From contig CAVSNH010000004.1 in the NCBI GenBank assembly GCA_963729275.1, positions 496,001-560,000 of the forward strand: DNA of 64,000 nt, given 5' to 3'. The DNA is from CAVSNH01 sp963729275 (GTDB lineage Bacteria > Actinomycetota > Acidimicrobiia > Acidimicrobiales > RAAP-2). This document shows, one piece after another, positions 1-8,474 of the stretch. The position numbers were made by a program, and so were the translations under genes. Under the pieces are notes generated by a model that was not told the origin of the DNA, searched no databases, and saw nothing but the letters and a program-made list of their open reading frames with translations. Within the stretch, counting starts at the first letter, position 1. The number at the start of each line of letters is the position of its first letter.

Positions 1-83
1 ATCTGGTCGTAGAACTTGGGAACGGTTCGGTCGGCCCGGAACCTCTTCCAGACCTGCTCGGCAACGATGGTCCCGTCAGGCAA
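1..83 (-). CDS. Polysaccharide ABC transporter ATP-binding protein, N-terminal fragment
   Basis: The window edge cuts this gene after about 27 residues. Read on the minus strand from a TTG at 83, it gives a stretch containing VAEQVWKRFRADRTVPKF. This resembles the N-terminus of ATP-binding subunits of teichoic-acid or O-antigen exporters in actinobacteria (inference; no Walker motif is in view). The TTG overlaps the stop of the permease gene, as expected for a translationally coupled permease-ATPase pair. A second TTG lies just upstream, so the exact start is uncertain. It would power export of the glycan made by the neighbouring genes. Confidence 0.6.
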   Translation of the reverse strand, partial: MPDGTIVAEQVWKRFRADRTVPKFYDQ

Positions 84-1068
84 TGTCGGCAAAGTTCACC
101 TCAAATCGCTTGAAGATGCGGTAGCCGAAGTACAGGTAGAGGATGGCGCCGAGAGCGGCTGCGCCGACCAGCGTCCACTCGGGAGAGTGCCCGAGCAACA
201 GGGTCCACCGGGCCTGGTCGATAACCGGGCCGATCGGGTTGAAGAAGCCGTAGACCACCTGCAGGTTGACGGTGAACCCGCCCACCACGTGGTGAACGAC
301 GTGTCCGTGCTTGTTGACCACGGTCACCGTGTGTCCTCCGGCGACGTGGAACTTGGCCGGGATCTTCGAGTAGGGCCAGATCACGGGCGTGGCGAACAGG
401 CCCATTGTCGTGATGATGGGCAGGACCTGGACCAGGTCTCGCATCTGGATGATGAGCCCGGCCGCGGCCATGGTGACGCCGGCAGCGAAGACGACCTCGA
501 TGACCATGAGGAGCGGTACGTAGACCCCGGTCCACCGGGGAGCCCGACCGAAGATGACGAACAGGATGGCCAGGGGGATCCAGGACGTCACCGTGTTGAT
601 GCCGCTGAGGCACATGTTCTCGAGCGGGAAACACTCGCGGGGGAACTGGGTCTTGGCCATCAGTGCCTTGTTGGTGAGCAGGGACTGCCCGCCGTTGCCC
701 AGCGAGTTCGCGAAGAAGTTCCAAACGAGGATGCCGACGAACGCGTAGAGGGCGTAGGGGAGCCCCTCGCTGCCGAATGACTTCACCCTCGAGAAGACGA
801 CGATCATGAAGCCCAGCATGAGCACCGGGCTGATGACGGCCCACAGGATGCCGAGGGTGGCCTGCTTGTACTGGGCCCGGAAGTCCCGCTCGGTGAGTGT
901 GTAGACGATCTCACGGTGGCGCCACAGGCTCTTCAGCGATTCGATCGGGTGAACCCTGTGGCGGTAGAACACCTGCAAAGGTGGCTCGGGCGGAAGGGCC
1001 GACGGGTCGTGCAGGACGAACGAGTCCAACGTTGGCGATGGCGGTGCCGGTGACGTCACAGTTGCCAT
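76..1068 (-). CDS. ABC-2 type polysaccharide export permease
   Basis: A 330-residue inner-membrane protein with a cytoplasmic N-terminus of about 80 residues and roughly six hydrophobic segments. The segment FRAQYKQATLGILWAVISPV at the first helix is typical of the Wzm/TagG branch of ABC-2 permeases, which export undecaprenyl-linked polysaccharides such as O-antigen or teichoic acid. Length is close to, slightly above, the usual 260-300. The next gene on the same strand begins like the partner ATPase and overlaps the stop codon. A segment of about 25 residues rich in His and Val (near residues 245-265) is an apparent insertion in an extracytoplasmic loop. Family assignment is firm; the substrate is not known. 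Confidence 0.88.
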   Translation of the reverse strand: MATVTSPAPPSPTLDSFVLHDPSALPPEPPLQVFYRHRVHPIESLKSLWRHREIVYTLTERDFRAQYKQATLGILWAVISPVLMLGFMIVVFSRVKSFGSEGLPYALYAFVGILVWNFFANSLGNGGQSLLTNKALMAKTQFPRECFPLENMCLSGINTVTSWIPLAILFVIFGRAPRWTGVYVPLLMVIEVVFAAGVTMAAAGLIIQMRDLVQVLPIITTMGLFATPVIWPYSKIPAKFHVAGGHTVTVVNKHGHVVHHVVGGFTVNLQVVYGFFNPIGPVIDQARWTLLLGHSPEWTLVGAAALGAILYLYFGYRIFKRFEVNFADIA

Positions 1069-1170
1069 GGATTGCCTTACCCCCTCGCCCTGCCCGGCCC
1101 CGGTTCCAGTCAGATGACGTATTGACCGGCAAGGCTATCGCGTCGTCGTCGATGCACGACATCCCCACGG

Positions 1171-1198
1171 CCAGGAATAGCCCCCAAGACCAGGAATA
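1171..1198. repeat. Direct repeat CCAGGAATA in a divergent promoter region
   Basis: The 9-base word CCAGGAATA occurs at 1171-1179 and 1190-1198, a spacing of 19 bases or nearly two helical turns. It lies in the 160-base gap between the divergently read permease and glycosyltransferase genes. Such spacing would suit a DNA-binding dimer, but no regulator is known for it. The rest of the gap shows no gene. Confidence 0.35.
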
Positions 1199-1229
1199 AT
1201 GGCTGACGCGACGTCGCTAACATGACGGC

Positions 1230-2444
1230 GTGCCGGCCAGAGTAGAGGGGGCCAGGTTGGAGCCGGGACACTGGTCCGCTCGCGCGCGCTCGTTCCGGGG
1301 TGCGGGGCCCGACGGGCGTATTCGGGTGCTCCTCGCCATCAAGGGTCTGGCCACCGGCGGCGCCGAGCGCCTACTCGTCGATACGGTGGCCACCGGCGAC
1401 GCCGCCTCGTTCGACTACGAGGTTGCCTGCGTGATGGCTGACCTCAATAGCCTCGCCCCCCGGCTCGCCGATCTGGGCATCGCGGTTCATCAGCTTGGGG
1501 CCACCACCAACTTGGATGTTCGCTGGGTACCTCGGTTTCGGCGGCTCCTGATCGAGGGTGGTTTCGACATCGTCCACTTCCACCTGCCCTACACGGCCGC
1601 CATTGGGCGCCCGGCCGTGCTCAGCCTGCCCTCGCGGTCTCGGCCCGTCACGCTCTATACGGAGCACTGTCTGTGGAACAAGGTTTCGCCTCCCATCAAG
1701 GCCCTCAACCGACTCACTATCGGGACCGACGCTTCGGTGCTCGCCGTATCCGAAGCATCCCGCGGATCGCTCCCCGACCGACTCCGCCGGCGGGCACGCG
1801 TGGTGGTCCACGGGATCGACCAATCGCTGTCACCCGAGGTGGTAGCCGACCGTCCCACGATTCGTCACCGAATCCGCCAGCAGCTCGATGTTCCCGACGG
1901 CGACCTGCTGGCTCTCACCGTGGCCGGTCTGCGGGCCGAGAAGGGCTATGACCTTCTCCTCGAGGCTGCGCACGTCGTCGTCGGACGCAACCTCCCCATC
2001 CGGTTCGCGGCCGCGGGCGACGGCACTCTGGCTGGCGAGCTCCGGGCCCACCACGAGGCCCTGGGGCTGGGCGAAAGATTCCGGTTCCTCGGCCACCGCA
2101 CGGACATCCTCGAGCTCATGGCGGCCGCCGACGTGGTGGTGCTCCCGTCCCACCAAGACGGATTGCCCGTTGTCGTGATGGAGGCCACGAGCATCGGAAC
2201 GCCCATCGTGGCCACGGCTCAAGGCGGACTCCCTCAGGTCATAGAGGATGGCGTCAACGGCCTACTCGTACCTCCCGGGGACGCCGGTGCGCTGGTCGAC
2301 GCCCTGGCCCGCCTGGCCGCCGATCCCCATCTGCTGGCGGAGCTGGGGCGAGAGGCCCTCGAGCGACGTATGGCCTTCGACGTGGCCCGGTCGACGGCCG
2401 AGATCGAGGACCTGTATCGAAGCCTGGTCGCCGCTCGCCGCTGA
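1230..2444 (+). CDS. Glycosyltransferase family 4 protein
   Basis: A 404-residue GT-B fold transferase. The N-terminal Rossmann half opens with IRVLLAIKGLATGGAERLL near residues 30-50, a typical donor/acceptor loop of GT4 enzymes. The C-terminal half has AAGDGTLAGELR, FLGHRTDILELMAAADVVVLPS and the E-x7-E type region GLPVVVMEATSIGTPIVAT that binds the nucleotide sugar. It should add one sugar to a lipid-linked glycan at the cytoplasmic membrane face. The GTG start at 1230 gives about 30 residues before the fold begins, so a later start is possible. It is divergent from the export permease. Sugar specificity cannot be read from sequence. Confidence 0.88.
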   Translation: MPARVEGARLEPGHWSARARSFRGAGPDGRIRVLLAIKGLATGGAERLLVDTVATGDAASFDYEVACVMADLNSLAPRLADLGIAVHQLGATTNLDVRWVPRFRRLLIEGGFDIVHFHLPYTAAIGRPAVLSLPSRSRPVTLYTEHCLWNKVSPPIKALNRLTIGTDASVLAVSEASRGSLPDRLRRRARVVVHGIDQSLSPEVVADRPTIRHRIRQQLDVPDGDLLALTVAGLRAEKGYDLLLEAAHVVVGRNLPIRFAAAGDGTLAGELRAHHEALGLGERFRFLGHRTDILELMAAADVVVLPSHQDGLPVVVMEATSIGTPIVATAQGGLPQVIEDGVNGLLVPPGDAGALVDALARLAADPHLLAELGREALERRMAFDVARSTAEIEDLYRSLVAARR

Positions 2445-2493
2445 ACCATCCGTCCGGTGCGAGGCTCGCAGCGGGAGGTGCGCTCTCGGCGGA

Positions 2494-3741
2494 TCAGTCG
2501 CCGACCGGCTCCTCCGGCGTGACCCCGGCCACCCGGACCGCCAGCTGGGCGATACCGCGTTCGACCACGTCGCTGCGGTACCGCGCCGTGTAGAGCTGAT
2601 GGGCACGCTCAGTCACCTCGGCACGGAGCCCTTGGTCGCCGAGCAGACGGACACAGGCGGCAGCCAGTTCCGCGGCCGTGTCTCCGATGAGGAGATGGAC
2701 CCCGTCGTCGGCGCCGAGGCCCTCGGCGCCGACCGTGGTCGACGCCACGGGGATGCGGTGAGCGAACGCCTCGATGATCTTGATGCGGGTCCCGCTGCCG
2801 TAGCGCACGGGCACGACCACGAGGTCAGCCCGGGCCAGCTCGGGATCCATGCTGGGGACGGGCCCGACCACGGTGACCGACGGCGGATCGTCGAGCTCGG
2901 CCACCGCCGGGGTGTGGTCGCCGACCAGACGGAGCCGGACGGCGGGCAGGCGGGCCCGCAGTGCCGGGAGGACGTCGCGGACCAGCCATCGAGCGGCCTC
3001 GACGTTGGCCGGGTAGGTCAACAGGCCCTGGAAGAGCAGGGTCGGCTCGGCGCCGACCGGCAATCTCCCCAGCGGTCGGGCGACGGATCGGTAGCCGTTG
3101 GGCACGACCGTGACCCTGCGCACACCTCGGGCCCGGGCTCGCTCGGCATCTAGTGGGCTGCAGACGGCGACCGCATCCACCATCCCGTCGGCGCGGCGGT
3201 GCAGGCGGCGCCAGCGGCGGATCTCCTCGCCGCCCACCAGCTCGGCGCCGAGGTGGTGGGCCCTGGCGGAGATGCCCGAGGACCGGAGCGGAGCAGGAAC
3301 CGACAGGCGGGCGGCAATCTTCTCGTCCTCGAGGTCGTCGAGGTCGAGGATGGTGGGCCCCAGGTGAGGCTGGCCGCAGAGCACCCACGGACGGGCGCCG
3401 AACACCCACACGAGGTCGTAGCGGCCGGTCGTGGCCCGCACCAGAGCGCGCTCGGCGGTGGTCCGCCCACCTATGGGCATGCTGAGCGGGAGCCAAAGGC
3501 GCACCGCACTGCCCACCAGTTGAAGGCGGCGGGGTGGCCGGTTGTCGAAGCCGGTGCGAGTGACCCGGTCGAGCTCGAGGACAGGGTCCGGCGGGTCCAC
3601 GTCGGCCCGGAATTGTGAGATCAAAGAGAAGAGTTCCAGCGGGCCACAGCGCCGCAGAGCCCGCAGCACCATCGACAGTCGTATGCGGGGACCGATGGAC
3701 TCGGGCCAGGGGTAGTCGCCGGCAATCACCAGGGTTCGCAT
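2494..3741 (-). CDS. Glycosyltransferase family 4/1 protein
   Basis: I place the start at the ATG at 3741 because GAGGA lies five bases upstream and the protein then opens directly with the Rossmann strand MRTLVIAGDYPWP. An open frame continues upstream to 3972 but has no coding character. The resulting 415-residue protein has a DLDDLEDEKIAARL region mid-way, a VVPNGY hinge and the C-terminal motif RYGSGTRIKIIEAFAHRIPV, in which the Glu is the usual nucleotide-sugar ligand of GT4 enzymes. It is one of three such transferases in the polysaccharide locus, and it is convergent with the gene at 1230-2444. Confidence 0.86.
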   Translation of the reverse strand: MRTLVIAGDYPWPESIGPRIRLSMVLRALRRCGPLELFSLISQFRADVDPPDPVLELDRVTRTGFDNRPPRRLQLVGSAVRLWLPLSMPIGGRTTAERALVRATTGRYDLVWVFGARPWVLCGQPHLGPTILDLDDLEDEKIAARLSVPAPLRSSGISARAHHLGAELVGGEEIRRWRRLHRRADGMVDAVAVCSPLDAERARARGVRRVTVVPNGYRSVARPLGRLPVGAEPTLLFQGLLTYPANVEAARWLVRDVLPALRARLPAVRLRLVGDHTPAVAELDDPPSVTVVGPVPSMDPELARADLVVVPVRYGSGTRIKIIEAFAHRIPVASTTVGAEGLGADDGVHLLIGDTAAELAAACVRLLGDQGLRAEVTERAHQLYTARYRSDVVERGIAQLAVRVAGVTPEEPVGD

Positions 3742-3938
3742 GGCATTCCTCGGACTTTGGCGACCGCCGCCCGGCTTCCGGCTCATCCGCCGATGCACCG
3801 AAATCGGGTCATCCCCGCCGTCTCGGCCAGGGCCGGTTGATCGTAGCCGTCGTCGGGTGACAGGCCCGGGGTCGGGTCCGGAGCGACTGCTAGGTTCTGC
3901 GTCCGCCGGGAAACCGGCACCGGTTGAGGGGGCCGCGC

Positions 3939-5111
3939 ATGAACAGGCGATCCACTGAGACGCCTCCACCACCCTGGCAATCGAGCGCTCCGCCGTTGAT
4001 CCTCCACGTCATCCCGACTCGGAGGGCACGGGGTGCCCAGCGAGAGGCACGAGCCCTGGCAAACGGGCTCGACCGTCCCGGTGTCCGCGCCCATCGGGTG
4101 ATGAGCCTGTTCGCCGGATCCGACGAGGTTCGTGCCGACGTGGCCATTGACCATCCCGGTGGGGACGCGCCGGCCGTCGGCTTCGACCCCCGTCTGGTGC
4201 TCGTTCTCCGTCGCCGCCTGCGCGCCCTCGACCCAGCGGTGGTCGTCGCCCACGGCGGCGAGCCACTCAAGTACCTGGTGCCGGCCATGGTCGGGCACCG
4301 TCGCCCGCTCGCCTACTACGCCATCGGCACGTACTCGGGCTCCCCGAGCACCGCCCGGGTGACGCTCTGGCGGTTCCTCACCTCGAGGGCCGACGTAGTG
4401 GCCGCCGAGGGCAACGAGGTGGCATCCGAGTGCGTCGAACGCTTCGGACTCCCGACGGAACGAGTCGTCGTCGCGCCCAACGGCCGCGACCCCGCCGTCT
4501 TCCGGCCGGCGACCCATCCCGGCGACGGTCCACCGACCCTTGCCTTCGTGGGCGCCCTGACCGATGGTAAGCGACCGGACCGGTTCATCGATCTGGTCGC
4601 CGACCTGCGGGCGAATGGTCACGACGTCCGAGCGGTCCTCATCGGTGACGGGCCCCGGCGCGCCGCGCTCGAGGAGCCGGCTCGGGCCGCCGACGTCGAG
4701 ATGCTCGGTCCTCGCTCGGACGTCGCCGAGCAACTGCGGGCGGCCGACATCTTTGTCTTTCCGAGCGCTCCGGAGGGTGAGGGGATGCCCGGGGTGCTCA
4801 TCGAGGCCGGCCTTTCCGGCTTGCCGGTCGTGGCCACCGCCGTACCCGGAGTTTCCTCCGTGCTGGTCGACGGTGAGACGGGGCTGGTCGTCGACGTCGA
4901 CGATCGACCGGCCCTGGCGGCGGCCGTCGCTCGGCTCATCGAGAATCCCGAGTTGCGGGCGACCATGGGGACGGCGGCGCGGACCCGGTGCGAGCATTTG
5001 TTCAGCATCGATGCGGTGAGAGGTGTGTGGGTCGAGCTGCTCCGACCCTTGCTCGACAAGGTGAGCGACGGCATCGAGGTCGGCGCCCGTGGGCCGACCA
5101 CCCCCGCCTGA
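3939..5111 (+). CDS. Glycosyltransferase family 4 protein
   Basis: A 390-residue GT-B glycosyltransferase. The ATG at 3939 is preferred over an in-frame TTG 15 bases upstream, since GAGGGGG precedes it by about seven bases. The fold begins at LILHVIPTRRARGAQREARAL, and the C-terminal domain shows FVGALTDGKRPDRFIDL, LIGDGPRRAAL, MLGPRSDVAEQLRAADIFVF and PEGEGMPGVLIEAGLSGLPV. The Glu of the last motif is the expected donor-binding residue. It is divergent from the neighbouring glycosyltransferase across about 200 bases and convergent with the polymerase-like gene. It probably adds a residue to the same repeat unit (inference from location). Confidence 0.87.
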   Translation: MNRRSTETPPPPWQSSAPPLILHVIPTRRARGAQREARALANGLDRPGVRAHRVMSLFAGSDEVRADVAIDHPGGDAPAVGFDPRLVLVLRRRLRALDPAVVVAHGGEPLKYLVPAMVGHRRPLAYYAIGTYSGSPSTARVTLWRFLTSRADVVAAEGNEVASECVERFGLPTERVVVAPNGRDPAVFRPATHPGDGPPTLAFVGALTDGKRPDRFIDLVADLRANGHDVRAVLIGDGPRRAALEEPARAADVEMLGPRSDVAEQLRAADIFVFPSAPEGEGMPGVLIEAGLSGLPVVATAVPGVSSVLVDGETGLVVDVDDRPALAAAVARLIENPELRATMGTAARTRCEHLFSIDAVRGVWVELLRPLLDKVSDGIEVGARGPTTPA

Positions 5112-5128
5112 GGTCCCGCACCAACCGA

Positions 5129-5146
5129 GGCCGGCCAGAGCCGGCC
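5129..5146. terminator. GC stem-loop between convergent genes
   Basis: GGCCGGC (5129-5135) and GCCGGCC (5140-5146) form a perfect 7-bp stem with a CAGA loop in the 53-base gap between two convergent genes. There is no T-run on either side, so it would be an actinobacterial-type hairpin terminator at best. Confidence 0.45.
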
Positions 5147-5164
5147 GATCGCCGAGCCGCTCGG

Positions 5165-6553
5165 TCAGGGGGAACGTGGCCGTGCCGGGACGCCGGTCAT
5201 CCCGGCCACCAGGACCGCTCGGTTGGCCGGCGCCATGGCGGCAGGTAGAAGGCCATCGGTTCGCTCGAAGAGGGGCTGCAGGCGCCGACGGTCCTTGCGG
5301 GTGAGCTCCCATTCGTAGTGCGGTGGAGCGTGCTTCGGCCCCCGGGGGATGCAGAGGAGTACGAGGAGGAACGGCAGCAGCAATGTCCTCTCTCGCTCGA
5401 TGAGGCCGAGGTTGCCGAGGGCGGCAAAGGCGTAGATGAAGCCCATGCTGTAGACGAAGCAGAAGAGCACATACGGGCGGGCGACGCTCGCTCGGATCAC
5501 GAAGCGGAGCTGTCGCAGCGACGCCAGGATGAGGACGAGGATGACGGTGTTCTCGCCCGCCGCTATCAGCTGTGACGAGCCGTGGGCGTTGATGGGGAGC
5601 GGGTTGAAGAGGACCTCGTAGATGTCCCGGGGAAAGGTGAGCGGGCTGGACGAGTACGGGACACCCCCACTCGACACACCCCCGGTGTTGATGCTGTTGT
5701 TGGCGTGGGTTGACGAGAGCTGGCTGGTGATCGACGAGCCGCTGTGGAGCAGGTAGCGCTGCGTGATGTAGAAGGAGAACACGAGCAGCACCCCCCCGAA
5801 GATGAAGCCCAGTATTCGCCGCAGCGGGCCGGCGCCGCGCCCGCTGACCACTCGGATGACCATGGCCACCGCGAAGCCGCCGAGCAGGAGCACGACCTCG
5901 TTGGGGCGGATGAGCACGCCGATGACCACACCGGGCACCATGACTAAGAACCCACCGCGCCGGCTGCGCAGGATCCGGGCCGCACCGTAGGCGATGAGGG
6001 CGAGGCACCAGAACATGATCGCCTCCTTGCTGGCGTCGCTCGTCCAGAAGATGACCGACGGGAGCAAGAAGACGAAGTACGCGTAGCGGCGATAGCCGGC
6101 GCCGCCGAACGTGAGCGTGAAGGCGCGGTAGTACAAGATCCCACCGAGGAAGGACAGGAAGCCGAAGACCAAGAAGGTGGCCAGGTCGTCCGCACCAACG
6201 ATGGTCATGACGATCCCTGTTGCGATGCTGACCGAGCCGTCGTTCACGATCTTGCCCAGACCCACTCCCGCCGTTGTGAAGTTGAAGTGGTGGAAGTTGC
6301 TGGCCAGCGCGGATCCCTGATGGGTGTAGCGCGTCCAGTCGGCGATGCCGTGGTAGACGTGCAGGACCACCAAGATCTGAGCCGGGGCAGCCAGCAGGTG
6401 CAGCACCAGGCTCCAGGTCAGGATGCGCAGGAGCCAGGGGTTGTTCTCGGCGCGCACCACCCGCTTTATGACGAGCCGCCCCAGCGCAAACAGCACGATG
6501 GCCACCAGCAGGCTGACCACCGGGTTGGACGGGACCAGCGCGGCGGGGATCAT
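5165..6553 (-). CDS. Polytopic membrane protein, EpsG/Wzy-like polymerase candidate
   Basis: A 462-residue protein with about ten hydrophobic segments. The motif PSVIFWTSDASKEA near residues 165-180 resembles the P-x4-FW-S-x4-KEA signature of EpsG-like or O-antigen-polymerase-like proteins, and a large soluble loop of about 45 residues rich in Ser, Asn and Gly follows a later helix. That layout suits a Wzy-type polymerase joining repeat units at the outer membrane face. The gene starts 22 bases after the Wzc-like gene, so the two likely form one transcription unit. Pairing of a polymerase with a Wzc-like length regulator fits, although export genes in view are ABC-type. The polymerase role is inferred. 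Confidence 0.65.
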   Translation of the reverse strand: MIPAALVPSNPVVSLLVAIVLFALGRLVIKRVVRAENNPWLLRILTWSLVLHLLAAPAQILVVLHVYHGIADWTRYTHQGSALASNFHHFNFTTAGVGLGKIVNDGSVSIATGIVMTIVGADDLATFLVFGFLSFLGGILYYRAFTLTFGGAGYRRYAYFVFLLPSVIFWTSDASKEAIMFWCLALIAYGAARILRSRRGGFLVMVPGVVIGVLIRPNEVVLLLGGFAVAMVIRVVSGRGAGPLRRILGFIFGGVLLVFSFYITQRYLLHSGSSITSQLSSTHANNSINTGGVSSGGVPYSSSPLTFPRDIYEVLFNPLPINAHGSSQLIAAGENTVILVLILASLRQLRFVIRASVARPYVLFCFVYSMGFIYAFAALGNLGLIERERTLLLPFLLVLLCIPRGPKHAPPHYEWELTRKDRRRLQPLFERTDGLLPAAMAPANRAVLVAGMTGVPARPRSP

Positions 6554-6575
6554 GCCGTGTCGAGATCGAGCAGCG

Positions 6576-8474
6576 TCAGACCTGGGTCTTTGCCGTCGGC
6601 TCTTCCCATCCTGATCTGGGGCTCACTGGCCGTTGCGCCGCAGTGGGCAGACCCGAGGGAACGGCGACCGGCCCGATCGGAGCGGTCACCTGTGATGCCT
6701 TGGCCCGGCCCTTTGACGGGACGTTGGTCAGCACCACTCCGAGAATGGGAGCACCGATTCGCCGCAACAGGTCCGATGCCTTCTTGGCGTCGGCGATTCG
6801 CGTGGTGCCGCACTCGCCGACGACCACTATCGCGTCGACAGCGTGGGACAGTGCCTCGGCGTGGTGTACGGACAGCAAGCCCGGGGTCTCGACGATGATG
6901 ACATCCGATACCGATCTGGCCGTGTCGAGCAGCTCCTTGCCGCGGGAGACAAGCTGCCCGCTGTTCCGCAGGAACATGGTGAACGGCAGTCGTGCGACGT
7001 TGTCCACCCGTGTCGGCTGGAGTCGGGCCTCGACGTCCACCGGATGAATGTCGCCGGAGAGGAGAACTTCGGAATGGCCCATGACCGCCGGCTGGCCCAC
7101 GCCCAGGTCCGCGGTACTGGCGATGATGACTCGCTGTCCTGCTTCGGCGTAGACGGCGGCGAGGTTGGCGGCGACCGAAGGACGTGTCTCCTCGCCACCG
7201 GGGGACGCGACCAGAACGACGTGACGCTCACCGGGTTCCCCCCGGCCCAACTCGGGCACAACCGGGACGGTGGCGCCGAAGGTCCCGTGACCGTTGCCGC
7301 CGAGGGCCAAGGCGAGCGGATCGGTGACGGCTGCGGTGTTCGCCAGTCCCTCGAACAGCACGGACATGCGGAGCATCCGAAAGGCCTCGGCCTCGATAGA
7401 GCTGGGCTGCATCGCCACATCGACGGGTGCAGCCCGCTCGTCGGCGCTCACTGGTGGTCGAGCGGGAATCTCGACAATCACCGGGAACCCGAAGCCGCTC
7501 ACCGCTTGAGCAGCCGTACGGATCCGCTTGTCCAGCACGGCTCGGGCGACGACGATGGCGGCGCCCAACAACAAACCGACGAGGAACCCGATCAGTAGTC
7601 GCGCCTTGTGCGTGTTGAGCAGCCCGCCGCTGACAGTGGGTGCAGGGCTGGCATGACTTGCGTAGTAAAGGATGGCGTACCCGGTTTCCACCGGAGGGAC
7701 CGTGGAGGACGTACCGGACGAGCCCGACGAGCTCGGGGTAGTGCCCGAGGCGCTCGGGGTCGTGCCCGTCGAGCTTGGGGTCGTGCCCGTCGAGCTTGGG
7801 GTCGTGCCCGACGTGCTCGGAGTAGTCGAGCTCGGGGTAGTGCCCGAGGCGCTCGGGGTCGTGCCCGACGTGCTCGGAGTAGCCGAGCTCGGGGTCGTGC
7901 CCGACGTGCTCGGAGTAGTCGAGCCGCCGGTTTTGGTCGCTGCCTTGCCCGCCGCCTTTGTCTGAGCCAAGTATTGCTGGTGGGCAGCGGCCTCGATGCT
8001 GAGGGACGCCCCGAGGGTATTGGCATAGGTGTTCGCGAGTTTGAGGGCGTCCGTTTTCGTCTTGCCGTAGGCCGTCAGGGTGACGACGTCGTCGTCGGCC
8101 TTACTTTTGCCCGACCCAGCCGTCGACTTCGTCGAAGAACCCGACTTCGATGACGGCTCGCCGATGACCGCGTTCATGTATTTGGATAGGTAGTCGACCG
8201 GGATGGTCTGGTGTGCCTCTTTGGCGGTGAGCGTCTGTACCTCTAGTGAGTTCCCGTAGAAGACGATCTGGTCGCCGGAAACGCCACCACCGAGGAGACC
8301 GCCCCCCTTGGGTGCGGACCCGACCACGGCCGCGGCCTTCCAGTGAAGAACGGGCTTGGGCTGTTTGACGGGCGAGATCGGCAAGAGGACGCAGACGACC
8401 GCGCCTACCAGTGCCAGTGCCAGAAGCAGACGCCAGCTCCGCCAAAGGGCGCCCGCGAAGTTGATGGACTCCAT
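6576..8474 (-). CDS. Wzc/CapB-like chain-length protein with degenerate kinase domain
   Basis: The start is ATG 8474, preceded by AGGAGAAGG; an upstream in-frame extension lacks support. The 632-residue protein has a first membrane helix at 14-33, an extracytoplasmic region with a Ser/Thr/Pro/Gly repeat at 183-260, a second helix at 292-310 and a cytoplasmic P-loop-like domain. This is the order of Wzz plus BY-kinase proteins that control polysaccharide length. However, Walker A reads SPGGEETRPSVAANLA (423-438) with no GK[ST], Walker A' reads VIIASTADLG rather than a DxD form, and Walker B reads VIIVETPG with Glu for Asp. No Tyr-rich tail is present. It is therefore probably not an active tyrosine kinase (inference), and may act as a scaffold for the adjacent polymerase. 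Confidence 0.8.
   Translation of the reverse strand: MESINFAGALWRSWRLLLALALVGAVVCVLLPISPVKQPKPVLHWKAAAVVGSAPKGGGLLGGGVSGDQIVFYGNSLEVQTLTAKEAHQTIPVDYLSKYMNAVIGEPSSKSGSSTKSTAGSGKSKADDDVVTLTAYGKTKTDALKLANTYANTLGASLSIEAAAHQQYLAQTKAAGKAATKTGGSTTPSTSGTTPSSATPSTSGTTPSASGTTPSSTTPSTSGTTPSSTGTTPSSTGTTPSASGTTPSSSGSSGTSSTVPPVETGYAILYYASHASPAPTVSGGLLNTHKARLLIGFLVGLLLGAAIVVARAVLDKRIRTAAQAVSGFGFPVIVEIPARPPVSADERAAPVDVAMQPSSIEAEAFRMLRMSVLFEGLANTAAVTDPLALALGGNGHGTFGATVPVVPELGRGEPGERHVVLVASPGGEETRPSVAANLAAVYAEAGQRVIIASTADLGVGQPAVMGHSEVLLSGDIHPVDVEARLQPTRVDNVARLPFTMFLRNSGQLVSRGKELLDTARSVSDVIIVETPGLLSVHHAEALSHAVDAIVVVGECGTTRIADAKKASDLLRRIGAPILGVVLTNVPSKGRAKASQVTAPIGPVAVPSGLPTAAQRPVSPRSGWEEPTAKTQV
7695..7928 (-). 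repeat. Ser/Thr/Pro-rich coding repeat inside the Wzc-like gene
   Basis: About 230 bases encode irregular repeats of the unit TPSTSGT or TPSSTGT. On the plus strand this appears as recurring GTGCCCG-(A/T)CG-TGCTCGG-like words of 15, 18 and 27 bases. The repeats sit between the two membrane helices, so the product is an extracytoplasmic, flexible and possibly O-glycosylated linker. Such arrays change length by slippage. Confidence 0.8.

Noticed and set aside
3783..6008. A 741-codon open frame on the minus strand
   Set aside because: It runs antisense to a clear glycosyltransferase and across another gene in a different frame; the translation is Arg/Pro/Gly/His-rich with no domain. High GC makes such long shadow frames common.
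7695..7928. Possible CRISPR-like repeat array
   Set aside because: The repeats have no unique spacers and translate in frame to TPSTSGT-type units of the Wzc-like protein.
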